Shown in pieces: positions 39,944 through 48,128 of a stretch of 64,000 nucleotides of DNA; the stretch's first letter is position 1, and each line of letters opens with the position of its first letter. The DNA is from an uncultured Flavobacteriaceae bacterium (lineage in GTDB: Bacteria > Bacteroidota > Bacteroidia > Flavobacteriales > Flavobacteriaceae): the NCBI GenBank assembly GCA_905479835.1, contig CAJQNZ010000003.1, positions 1-64,000 of the forward strand, given 5' to 3'. The position numbers and the translations under genes were made by a program. The notes under the pieces are model-generated. The model was not told the DNA's origin and ran no database searches. It worked only from the letters and a program-made list of their open reading frames with translations.

Positions 39944-40430
39944 AAAATGATTTATCAGCAACATAAATAGTCTTAACAAGATGAGCAAAAATTATGGTTG
40001 CATCATGATTTGTAATATCAAGTTTTTTAATCCAATTGACTTCTCCTTTTTCTGCAACTTCACTTTTAATACGATCAACTTCTTCATTTGAAAATATAAA
40101 ATTAGCATATGCGTCAGATTTTGCTGGACGTTTATATCGAATTTCTGCATGTTTATCCCATACTATATAGTCATTTCCTAGTATCTGAATTAATTGGATC
40201 ATATAAATAGGATCAGTTGCTGAAAATAAACTACCCCCAAATATTGTTCCTGCATAATTTCTATTTTTATAATTCAACGGAATTTTTACATTTACCTCGT
40301 ACAATCCTTTTGATACATTTGTGATTTTCCCTACAGATCGCCGATACATTGGAGACCAATTAAAACCATATTTATAAATATCTTCAACTGAAAAAATATT
40401 TTTTAATAAACTAGTCAATTTAGCGTACAT
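39921..40430 (-). CDS. Hotdog-fold thioesterase-like protein (DUF4442)
   Basis: The 169-residue protein shows the DUF4442 hotdog pattern: FNWSPMYRRSVGKI, NYKNRNYAGTIFGGSLFSATDPIYMIQL around the central helix, and RYKRPAK. Such proteins are likely acyl thioesterases, but the substrate is unknown. It overlaps the ABM gene by one base and the SBP gene by 23. Confidence 0.85.
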   Translation of the reverse strand: MYAKLTSLLKNIFSVEDIYKYGFNWSPMYRRSVGKITNVSKGLYEVNVKIPLNYKNRNYAGTIFGGSLFSATDPIYMIQLIQILGNDYIVWDKHAEIRYKRPAKSDAYANFIFSNEEVDRIKSEVAEKGEVNWIKKLDITNHDATIIFAHLVKTIYVADKSFYAEKRKK

Positions 40431-40756
40431 TAACTTTTATTTTTTTCAAATTCATATTCTCTTTCTACTTTACAGATTCTTACTTTAAAGTTTTTATACC
40501 ATACACTCCTACCCTTTTCTCGAACTTCGGTATGCTCCATATGCATTTTCCAGTTTTTTATGGCTTCTATACTTTCCCAATAAGAAACTGTAATCCCAAT
40601 TTCATTTCGTGCGGACTCCATACCTAGAAATCCTTCTTGTTGAGATACCAATTCCATCATTCTCTCTGATGCTTCATTATATCCAGACTCTCCTTCAGTC
40701 ATTATAGAAGTGAAAATTACTGCGTAATATGGTGCATGCGGTGTTCTAGCAATCAT
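40430..40756 (-). CDS. Antibiotic biosynthesis monooxygenase (ABM) domain protein
   Basis: The 108-residue ferredoxin-like fold protein has YYAVIFTSIM, MMELVSQQEGFLGMES, and ISVSYWESIEAIKNWK-like TVSYWESIEAIKNWKMHMEHTE. Members include haem-degrading and quinol monooxygenases; the function here is open. The stop overlaps the following start by one base. Confidence 0.85.
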   Translation of the reverse strand: MIARTPHAPYYAVIFTSIMTEGESGYNEASERMMELVSQQEGFLGMESARNEIGITVSYWESIEAIKNWKMHMEHTEVREKGRSVWYKNFKVRICKVEREYEFEKNKS

Positions 40757-41262
40757 AATTCTAATATATATTTATTCTCAGGAATCTGTAAATCTTTAGA
40801 AATGTAATTTTTGACAAATTGAAATTTGGCTTTTTGAATCATTTTTTCTGAAGCAATATTATCTGGTGAAACACAAGCAATCAATTTTTTAAACCCAACA
40901 TTTTTAGCATAAAAAATCATTCCTTTTAATATTTCATTTCCATAACCATTTCCCCAATATTTTTCTAAAAAACGATACCCAATTTCGTCTTGATTCTCAT
41001 CATCTTTAATAAAAGCAATGGAACCTACAAATTGAGAATCCTGTTTTCTTTCAAGAGCATAAATCCAAAAATCATTATTTTCAATATCATACTTTTCAAT
41101 CAAGTCTACTAAATCTTGTTTATCCTCTTCATAAGTCATCTCTTTATCTCTTACATAGCGCATTACGTTTATATTTCCCTGCATTTCATGAAATGGTACT
41201 ATATCATCCATTTCCAGTTTTCTAACAAGCAAACGCTTGGTTTCAAAAATCAGTTCCATCAA
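40753..41262 (-). CDS. GNAT-family N-acetyltransferase
   Basis: The 169-residue protein is of the RimJ/RimL-like GNAT type: TKRLLVRKLEMDDI at the start, the GYRFLEKYWGNGYGNEI acetyl-CoA-binding segment, and CVSPDNIASEKMIQKAKF. The acceptor is unknown. It is the first gene of the GNAT-ABM-DUF4442-SBP run, divergent from mtaB. Confidence 0.88.
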   Translation of the reverse strand: MMELIFETKRLLVRKLEMDDIVPFHEMQGNINVMRYVRDKEMTYEEDKQDLVDLIEKYDIENNDFWIYALERKQDSQFVGSIAFIKDDENQDEIGYRFLEKYWGNGYGNEILKGMIFYAKNVGFKKLIACVSPDNIASEKMIQKAKFQFVKNYISKDLQIPENKYILEL

Positions 41263-41284
41263 CCTATAGAATTATAATTTATTG

Positions 41285-41292
41285 TAAATTTG
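41285..41292 (+). promoter_or_regulatory. Probable mtaB promoter (-7 element)
   Basis: TAAATTTG matches TAnnTTTG, 20 bases before the mtaB ATG. Confidence 0.5.
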
Positions 41293-41312
41293 CATACGAT
41301 AAAAGTACAGTA

Positions 41313-42647
41313 ATGAACTCACAAAAAAAAGTCGCTTTTTATACTTTAGGTTGTAAATTGAATTTTTCTGAAACTTCAACAATTGCACGTGATTTTCAGA
41401 ATGAAGGTTTTGAACGTGTAGAATTTCAAGAGAAAGCAGATATTTATGTGGTAAACACCTGTTCTGTAACTGAGAATGCAGATAAGCGCTTTAAATCAGT
41501 TGTGAAATCTGCTTTGAAAAAAAATAGTAATGCGTTTATGATTGCTATTGGTTGTTATGCTCAATTGAAACCTGAGGAATTGGCTGCTGTTGATGGTGTT
41601 GATTTAGTGCTCGGAGCAACGGAAAAATTCAAAGTAACTGACTATATCAATGACTTATCCAAAAATGATATGGGAGCAATTCATTCTTGTGAAATTGAAG
41701 ATGCTGATTTTTATGTTGGTTCCTACTCTATTGGTGATCGAACACGTGCCTTTTTAAAAGTTCAAGATGGTTGCGATTATAAATGTACTTATTGCACAAT
41801 ACCGCTTGCTCGTGGGATTTCTAGAAGTGACTCATTGGAAAATGTCATACAGAATGCTAAAGAAATTTCTGAAAAAGGTATTAAAGAAATTGTCCTGACA
41901 GGAGTTAATATTGGGGATTATGGAAAGGGAGAATTTGGCAATAAAAAACACGAACATACTTTTTATGAATTGGTGCAAGCACTTGACAAAGTAAATGGTA
42001 TCCACAGATTGCGTATTTCTTCAATTGAGCCTAATTTATTGAAAGATGAAACCATACAATTTGTTGCATCTTCGGATAGTTTCGTACCACATTTTCATAT
42101 TCCTTTACAGAGTGGAAGTGATGTGTTATTAAAAAAAATGAAGCGTCGCTATATGCGAAAAGTATATGATGACCGCGTTGCTAAAATCAAAGAAGTCATG
42201 CCCAATGCCTGTATAGGTGTTGATGTTATTGTTGGTTTTCCAGGAGAAACTGATGAATTGTTTCTGGAAACCTATACGTACTTGAATGAATTGAATATTT
42301 CATACTTACACGTATTTACATATTCTGAAAGACCAAATACAGAAGCATATGATATGGAAGATGTTGTACCTAAAAATATTCGTGCAAAACGCAGTAAAAT
42401 GCTCCGAGGCTTATCGGTGAAGAAACGAAGAGCATTCTATGAAAGTCAGATTGGAAATTCATTGACTGTTTTATTTGAAAGTGAAAATAAGGAAGGTTAT
42501 ATTCACGGTTTTACTGAGAATTATGTCAAGGTAAAAACTCATTGGAATCCTAAACTAGTCAATACCCTTAACACTGTAATTTTAACCAAGATTGATGAAG
42601 ATGGATTGGTACGATTTGAGTTTGCTAAATCAGAAATAACAGCGTAG
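41313..42647 (+). CDS. mtaB: tRNA t6A37 methylthiotransferase
   Basis: Radical SAM enzyme that converts t6A37 to ms2t6A37 in tRNAs reading ANN codons. The 444-residue protein has the N-terminal UPF0004 domain with three Fe-S Cys (TLGCKLN, NTCSV, IGCYAQ), the radical SAM motif CDYKCTYC and a C-terminal TRAM domain. The TLGCKLN signature separates MtaB from MiaB. Confidence 0.96.
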   Translation: MNSQKKVAFYTLGCKLNFSETSTIARDFQNEGFERVEFQEKADIYVVNTCSVTENADKRFKSVVKSALKKNSNAFMIAIGCYAQLKPEELAAVDGVDLVLGATEKFKVTDYINDLSKNDMGAIHSCEIEDADFYVGSYSIGDRTRAFLKVQDGCDYKCTYCTIPLARGISRSDSLENVIQNAKEISEKGIKEIVLTGVNIGDYGKGEFGNKKHEHTFYELVQALDKVNGIHRLRISSIEPNLLKDETIQFVASSDSFVPHFHIPLQSGSDVLLKKMKRRYMRKVYDDRVAKIKEVMPNACIGVDVIVGFPGETDELFLETYTYLNELNISYLHVFTYSERPNTEAYDMEDVVPKNIRAKRSKMLRGLSVKKRRAFYESQIGNSLTVLFESENKEGYIHGFTENYVKVKTHWNPKLVNTLNTVILTKIDEDGLVRFEFAKSEITA

Positions 42648-42717
42648 TAGTTATGAAAATACTTAAATATACATATGTAAAAGTTCTATTTTTATAATTA
42701 TTTTTGGAAAAAAAATT

Positions 42718-43242
42718 ATGAAAAAGTTAATCTCACATGTACTTGTGATAATTATAGTTACTTTATTTATTGCTTGTTCCAATAATAAAGATCAAAATTC
42801 TCATACTGGATCCTGGGAATTAAATGAATGGAAAGTTGATAAAGCACTTGATTTAAATGGAGATGATAAAAGTCATCAAGATTTATTAAAAGAGTTTGGT
42901 TGTCTTAAGGGTTCAACATTGGAAATAAAAAATGATAATACTGCAACACTTTCTTTGAGTTCTGATGTAAAATTTTATATAGAACCAATTGAAAATATAG
43001 TTCTAGAAAAAGCACCTATCATGACCATTTGCGGTACGGATTCTGAAAAACTACCAACTAGTTATTCTTATACCTTAGTAGAAGAGATACTAACTCTTGA
43101 AAGTGATACGGAAACCATTAAATTAATTTTAAATAAAAACACGTTATCCATGAAGGTTTCTAGTAGTTTTAAAGCTTATAATTCTTCTACCGATGAAATC
43201 ATTTTCTCACAAGATGGAACGTATCTTTTCACTAAAAAATAA
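42718..43242 (+). CDS. Lipocalin-like lipoprotein of unknown function
   Basis: A 174-residue lipoprotein (signal ending LFIACS) whose mature part begins SHTGSWELNEW. This is a pattern seen in Bacteroidota lipocalin-like domains, followed by several short beta strands and a FSQDGTYLF ending. A TATTTTTG element at 42703-42710 lies very near the start, implying a short leader if used. The next gene follows after 3 bases. Confidence 0.7.
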   Translation: MKKLISHVLVIIIVTLFIACSNNKDQNSHTGSWELNEWKVDKALDLNGDDKSHQDLLKEFGCLKGSTLEIKNDNTATLSLSSDVKFYIEPIENIVLEKAPIMTICGTDSEKLPTSYSYTLVEEILTLESDTETIKLILNKNTLSMKVSSSFKAYNSSTDEIIFSQDGTYLFTKK

Positions 43243-43245
43243 GAA

Positions 43246-43905
43246 TTGAATAAAACGCATATTTATTGTGTGCCAGGACTAGCGGCAAATATAAAAATTT
43301 TTGAAAATCTCCAATTTTCAAAAAATCTATACGAAGTACATTATATTGAATGGTTGGTTCCTGAATATACACATGAACCTATTGAAGATTATGCAAAACG
43401 CATGTGTGAAACTATCACCGAAGAAAATGTTATATTGCTAGGAGTATCGTTTGGAGGAATTATGGTTCAAGAAATGAGTAAAATCATTCGCCCAAAAAAA
43501 ACAATTCTGATTTCAAGTGTAAAAAATTCAAATGAATTGCCAAGAAGGTTAAAAGTTGCAAAATCAACGAAAGCCTACAAGTTATTCCCAACAAAGTTAC
43601 TTTCCAATCTTGAGGAGCATGTTAAAATATATTTTGGAGACATTGGTAAAAAAAGAATGGACATGTATCGCACCTATATGTCAATGCGAGATGAAGTGTA
43701 TTTAAAATGGGCTGTTTACAATGTACTGCATTGGAAACAAAACAATAATTTAGAAAACATACTTCATATCCATGGTACTTCGGATGGTGTTTTTCCTGTA
43801 AAACATATTAAAGGCTATATTAAAATTGAAGGAGGAACACATGTCATGGTCATTACAAGGGCCAAACAGATCGTTAAACTTATTGAAGAAGAAATAAATA
43901 AATAA
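43246..43905 (+). CDS. Alpha/beta hydrolase
   Basis: The 219-residue protein begins CVPGLAAN, has the nucleophile elbow GVSFGGIM (Ser near residue 68), and ends with a late-strand HIHGTSDGVFP (Asp) and GGTHVMV (His), so a full catalytic triad is visible. The start is TTG at 43246, 3 bases after the preceding stop. Esterase or lipase role likely; substrate unknown. Confidence 0.85.
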   Translation: MNKTHIYCVPGLAANIKIFENLQFSKNLYEVHYIEWLVPEYTHEPIEDYAKRMCETITEENVILLGVSFGGIMVQEMSKIIRPKKTILISSVKNSNELPRRLKVAKSTKAYKLFPTKLLSNLEEHVKIYFGDIGKKRMDMYRTYMSMRDEVYLKWAVYNVLHWKQNNNLENILHIHGTSDGVFPVKHIKGYIKIEGGTHVMVITRAKQIVKLIEEEINK

Positions 43906-44069
43906 ATAAATAAATAGTTGACAAGTTTTTCAAAAAATACATCTCTAAAACGTATTTCCAAACTATAAAATTCTTATCATTGAGTTTAAATGAAAAAAAT
44001 ATTTCTTAAATCGTTTAGAAACGGTAAAGAAATTGTTATATAAATATATCACTATAAAAAAATTGAAAA

Positions 44070-45002
44070 ATGAATAAGTCTACTCGAATACTCACAATAT
44101 TAAGCATCATCTTAATTGCTGGTGTTTTAATCAATGCCACACAGAAACCTACAGATGATTTTCAAACAGAAGAACTTCTAATTTCTGATAAAAATACAAG
44201 TGAATTATATGAAATTAAGGCTTTAAAAATTCCATCAAATTTAAATTTTGCAGGAGAACGAGTTCCAATTGAAAAAAACAACATTCGAGAACGTATGGAT
44301 CGTGAATTACTTGTCAATACGTATTGGCAATCCAATGGTTTATTAATGTTTAAAAGAGCCAATAAATACTTCCCAATTATAGAGCGAATATTGGCAGAAA
44401 ACGGGATTCCAGACGACTTTAAATACCTTGCAGTTGCAGAAAGTGCATTATTAGTAAACAACCCTTCTTCTGCGAGAGCCTCTGGACTTTGGCATTTTTT
44501 ACCTAGTACTGCAAAAGAAAAAAGATTTAAATTAGAAGTGAATAAAAATGTTGATGAACGCTATCATATTGAGAAATCTACAGTTGCTGCTGCAATCTAT
44601 TTAAAGGCAGCAAAAAACAAATTTGGTTCATGGACACTTGCCGCTGCATCTTATAATGCTGGAGTTGGTAGAGTTTCTGGAAATTTAAAAACACAAGGAG
44701 TAACTAGTTATTATGATGCCTTATTACCTGATGAAACGGAACGATACGTGTTTAGAATATTGGCAATTAAAGAAGTCATGAGTAATCCTAAGAAATATGG
44801 ATTCCTATTTGACCAAGAAGATTTATACCAACCTGAACAGACCTATACTGTTGAAGTAGATACTGTGATTACTAATATTGCTTCTTTTGCTAAGAAATTT
44901 GGAACAAATTATAAAGAATTAAAAATTCACAATCCATGGCTTCGAGAGAATAAATTAAACAACGCCTCTAGAAAGAAATACGAAATTAAATTGCCACGAT
45001 AG
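44070..45002 (+). CDS. Lytic transglycosylase (SLT domain, MltD-like) with LysM-like C-terminus
   Basis: The 310-residue exported protein has an N-terminal hydrophobic signal (ILTILSIILIAGVLI). The GH23 transglycosylase domain spans about residues 95-235, with the catalytic Glu in YLAVAESALL, then SARASGLWHFLPSTA and AAASYNAGVGRV. The C-terminal YTVEVDTVITNIASFAKKFGT resembles a LysM unit. It cleaves peptidoglycan glycan chains to anhydro-muropeptides. Confidence 0.92.
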   Translation: MNKSTRILTILSIILIAGVLINATQKPTDDFQTEELLISDKNTSELYEIKALKIPSNLNFAGERVPIEKNNIRERMDRELLVNTYWQSNGLLMFKRANKYFPIIERILAENGIPDDFKYLAVAESALLVNNPSSARASGLWHFLPSTAKEKRFKLEVNKNVDERYHIEKSTVAAAIYLKAAKNKFGSWTLAAASYNAGVGRVSGNLKTQGVTSYYDALLPDETERYVFRILAIKEVMSNPKKYGFLFDQEDLYQPEQTYTVEVDTVITNIASFAKKFGTNYKELKIHNPWLRENKLNNASRKKYEIKLPR

Positions 45003-45031
45003 AGCAACCCACTAATTAAGATATTTATAAA

Positions 45032-45574
45032 ATGATTCACAAGTTTAAATTTATAGTAATCTTAATTATATTTTTTTATTCTAATTCACTAGTTGCACAA
45101 AATAAAACTGTAGAAACAACTGGTGATATTCTACTTATTGCATTGCCATCAACTGCAATGGCAACAACACTCATCAAAGGTGATAAAAAAGGAACTTGGC
45201 AATTGTCTAAAGGGTTTGTTTTAAATGCGGCTGTAACCTATACCCTAAAAAAAATCGTAAAAAAACAGAGACCAGATTTAAGTGATTATGATTCATTTCC
45301 CTCTGGTCATACATCTATAGCTTTTCAAAGTGCTGCATTTATGCAACAACGATATGGGTGGAAAATAGGAATCCCTTTTTATGCATTGGCAAGTTTTACT
45401 GCATACTCTAGAGTTGAAGCGAAAAAACATGAAGTTTCTGACGTAATAGTAGGCGCAATAATAGGTGCAGGAAGTAGTTATTTATTTACAACTCCCTACC
45501 AAAAAGAGCATTATGAAATTACGTTTAACAGTGATGATAAAGGGTATTTACTAGGGTTTAAGTATACATTTTAA
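45032..45574 (+). CDS. PAP2-family phosphatase with signal peptide
   Basis: The 180-residue protein has a signal peptide (IIFFYSNSLVAQ) and the complete PAP2 motifs: KKIVKKQRP, FPSGHTS and SRVEAKKHEVSDV. It ends in a beta-rich segment (EITFNSDDKGYLLGFKYTF) suggesting outer-membrane or periplasmic location. The gene follows the transglycosylase by 29 bases. The substrate is unknown. Confidence 0.87.
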   Translation: MIHKFKFIVILIIFFYSNSLVAQNKTVETTGDILLIALPSTAMATTLIKGDKKGTWQLSKGFVLNAAVTYTLKKIVKKQRPDLSDYDSFPSGHTSIAFQSAAFMQQRYGWKIGIPFYALASFTAYSRVEAKKHEVSDVIVGAIIGAGSSYLFTTPYQKEHYEITFNSDDKGYLLGFKYTF

Positions 45575-45612
45575 GTATATTCAAAATAAAATTGTTTAAA
45601 AGATAATCCTAA

Positions 45613-46554
45613 TTACAACTCAGAAACTTTTACTTTCAGTGCTTTAAATTCTTGTATTATTTCATTGACGATTTCAGCAGCAGGTTTTATATCGTGAATC
45701 AATCCAGCAATCTGACCTATTTCCAATTCACCATTATCAAGATCACCTTCAAACATTCCTTTTTTTGATCTTCCTCTACCCAATAATTCTTTTAGCTGTT
45801 CTGGAGTCGGATTCTGAGTATACAACTCTTTAACTTGAGTATAAAATTTGTTTTTTATCAATCGCACAGGAGCCAACTCTTTTAAGGTCAATTCAGTTTC
45901 ACCATCAAGAGTATCAACTACTTTTTGCTTAAAATTAATATGAGCTGATGACTCTTCACTAGCCACAAATCTGCTTCCTATCTGAACACCATCCGCACCT
46001 AAAACCATAGCGGCAAGCATTCCTCTTCCACTTGCAATTCCACCTGCAGCAATTAAAGGAATTGAAATTTTTTCTTTAACCATAGGAAGTAAAGTAAATG
46101 TAGTCGTCTCTTCTCTTCCGTTATGTCCTCCTGCTTCAAATCCTTCCGCAACCACAGCATCTACTCCTGCTTCTTGAGATTTCAAGGCAAACTTTACACT
46201 ACTTACAACATGTACAACAATAATTCCTTTCCCTTTTAAAAATGAAGTCCACGTTTTGGGATTTCCAGCCGAAGTAAAAACAATTTTTACACCTTCTTCC
46301 ACTATAATATTCATAATCTCCTCTACTTGAGGATAGAGCATCGGAACATTCACTCCAAAAGGTTTGTCAGTAGCCTTCTTACATTTCTGAATATGTTCTC
46401 GTAAAATTTCTGGATACATACTTCCAGCACCTATCAATCCTAGACCTCCTGCATTTGAAACCGCAGAAGCCAATTTATAGCCACTATTCCATATCATTCC
46501 TGCTTGAATGAGTGGATATTCGATATTAAAAAGTTGTGTGATTTTATTATGCAT
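45613..46554 (-). CDS. Nitronate monooxygenase / FabK-like flavoprotein
   Basis: The 313-residue TIM-barrel flavoprotein has QAGMIW, SNAGGLGLIGAGS, AEGFEAGGHNGRE with the catalytic His, and the phosphate-binding AAGGIASGRGM and GADGVQIGSRF segments. Members act as nitronate monooxygenase or enoyl-ACP reductase FabK; sequence alone does not settle this. It is downstream of mnmA by 9 bases. Confidence 0.87.
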   Translation of the reverse strand: MHNKITQLFNIEYPLIQAGMIWNSGYKLASAVSNAGGLGLIGAGSMYPEILREHIQKCKKATDKPFGVNVPMLYPQVEEIMNIIVEEGVKIVFTSAGNPKTWTSFLKGKGIIVVHVVSSVKFALKSQEAGVDAVVAEGFEAGGHNGREETTTFTLLPMVKEKISIPLIAAGGIASGRGMLAAMVLGADGVQIGSRFVASEESSAHINFKQKVVDTLDGETELTLKELAPVRLIKNKFYTQVKELYTQNPTPEQLKELLGRGRSKKGMFEGDLDNGELEIGQIAGLIHDIKPAAEIVNEIIQEFKALKVKVSEL

Positions 46555-46563
46555 TGTATAAAA

Positions 46564-47751
46564 TTAAGAAATTACTCCAGAACCAATCAATTCCTCTTCT
46601 TTATACCAAGCCACAAATTGCCCTTCTGTGATGGCTGATTGTGCATTTTCAAATGATACATATAATCCATTTTCAACTTTAAAAAGTGTTGCTCTTTCTA
46701 GTTTTTGACGGTATCGAATTCTTGCTTCTACTTCCATGGTTTCTCCATTTTTCAAGGCAAGATCTTCTCGTATCCAATGCAACTCTTCATTGGTAACAAA
46801 TAAAACATTGCGATACAATCCACGGTGATCCTTCCCTTCTCCTGTGTAAATTACATTCTCTTCAACGTCCGTTGAAACGACAAATAGTGGTTCTTTCATT
46901 CCTCCTACTGCCAATCCTTTTCGCTGACCATTGGTAAAATAATGAGCCCCTTGATGCTTTCCTACAACGACTCCATCTTCTTGCGAATAATTATATTTAG
47001 TTGAATGAAATTTTAACTCTGCTTCTTTATCGCTGAATCTTGGAATAGACCTACCATACAACTCAGAATCAGAAGGTATCTTCACAATCAAGCCTTCTTT
47101 TGGTTGTAATTGTTGTTGTAAAAAGTCTGGCAACTTTACTTTTCCAATAAAACACAATCCTTGTGAATCTTTTTTATCAGCAGTGATTAAATCTTGTTCT
47201 GCAGCAATCTGACGAACTTCCGGCTTGGTCAACTCACCTATCGGAAATAAAGATTTTGCCAATTGTTTTTGTGATAATTGACACAAGAAATAAGATTGAT
47301 CTTTATTGTCATCTTTTCCAGCCAATAACTGAAAAATTTCTTTTCCTTCTTTTTCAAATGATGTTTTCCGACAATAATGACCTGTAGCAACGTAATCAGC
47401 TCCTAAATCCATGGCGATTTTCATAAACACGTCAAATTTTATTTCACGGTTACACAATACATCAGGATTAGGCGTACGTCCTAGTTCATATTCACGGAAC
47501 ATATAATCCACAATCTTTTCTTTATACTCAGCACTAAGGTCAACAACTTGAAAAGGAATTCCAAGTTTCTCAGCAACAATCATTGCATCATTACTATCCT
47601 CAAGCCAAGGGCATTCATTGGAAATGGTAACTGATTCATCAAGCCAATTTTTCATAAAAAGACCTATTACTTCATATCCTTGCTCTTGCAAGAGATAGGC
47701 TGCTACACTGCTATCAACACCTCCAGAAAGACCTACAATAACGCGTTTCAT
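46564..47751 (-). CDS. mnmA: tRNA-specific 2-thiouridylase
   Basis: Makes 2-thiouridine at tRNA position 34. The 395-residue protein has the PP-loop [12 protein letters not shown], catalytic Cys in PNPDVLCN, and the second Cys in SQGLCFIG. Full length. First gene of a two-gene unit with the flavoprotein. Confidence 0.97.
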   Translation of the reverse strand: MKRVIVGLSGGVDSSVAAYLLQEQGYEVIGLFMKNWLDESVTISNECPWLEDSNDAMIVAEKLGIPFQVVDLSAEYKEKIVDYMFREYELGRTPNPDVLCNREIKFDVFMKIAMDLGADYVATGHYCRKTSFEKEGKEIFQLLAGKDDNKDQSYFLCQLSQKQLAKSLFPIGELTKPEVRQIAAEQDLITADKKDSQGLCFIGKVKLPDFLQQQLQPKEGLIVKIPSDSELYGRSIPRFSDKEAELKFHSTKYNYSQEDGVVVGKHQGAHYFTNGQRKGLAVGGMKEPLFVVSTDVEENVIYTGEGKDHRGLYRNVLFVTNEELHWIREDLALKNGETMEVEARIRYRQKLERATLFKVENGLYVSFENAQSAITEGQFVAWYKEEELIGSGVIS

Positions 47752-48128
47752 TTTTTTAACATTTTAAGGTGCAAAGATAGTGATAAGTTTGTTGATAGAA
47801 AAAAACCTAAAAACCATTAATAATTAATTATACAGCAGTGAGAAACATAGTATGTGTATGTGTGCTTATAAGTGTAATAGACAAAAACATGTATTTCTAA
47901 TACATACATAGTATTGTTAGCTATAATTAACTAGAAATCGAAAAAAACACGAATGAAATTAAACAAAACTGTTCGCTTATCTACAAGTTCAATCTGTAAG
48001 GTATTCAAATCAGTAACTGAGAAATTATTTATAGTTTATCTAGCAATGAAATAAAAAACTATTTGCCATTATTGAAATAAAAAAAAATGTGATGAATCTT
48101 AAGAATGAATAATAGAAATTAACTGCGA
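47752..48128. other. 377-base intergenic region
   Basis: It holds a minus-strand promoter element for mnmA near one end. The rest is AT-rich with a short TGTGTATGTGTG tract near 47850. I see no convincing gene or structured RNA. Confidence 0.6.
47772..47779 (-). promoter_or_regulatory. Probable mnmA promoter (-7 element)
   Basis: Minus-strand TATCTTTG matches TAnnTTTG, 20 bases before the mnmA ATG. Confidence 0.5.

Noticed and set aside
44070-44461. Minus-strand ORF in the transglycosylase gene
   Set aside because: Shadow of a well-supported plus-strand gene.
47953-48054. 33-codon plus-strand ORF in the 47752-48128 gap (MKLNKTVRLSTSS start)
   Set aside because: No promoter element, no recognisable domain, short; expected by chance in AT-rich DNA.
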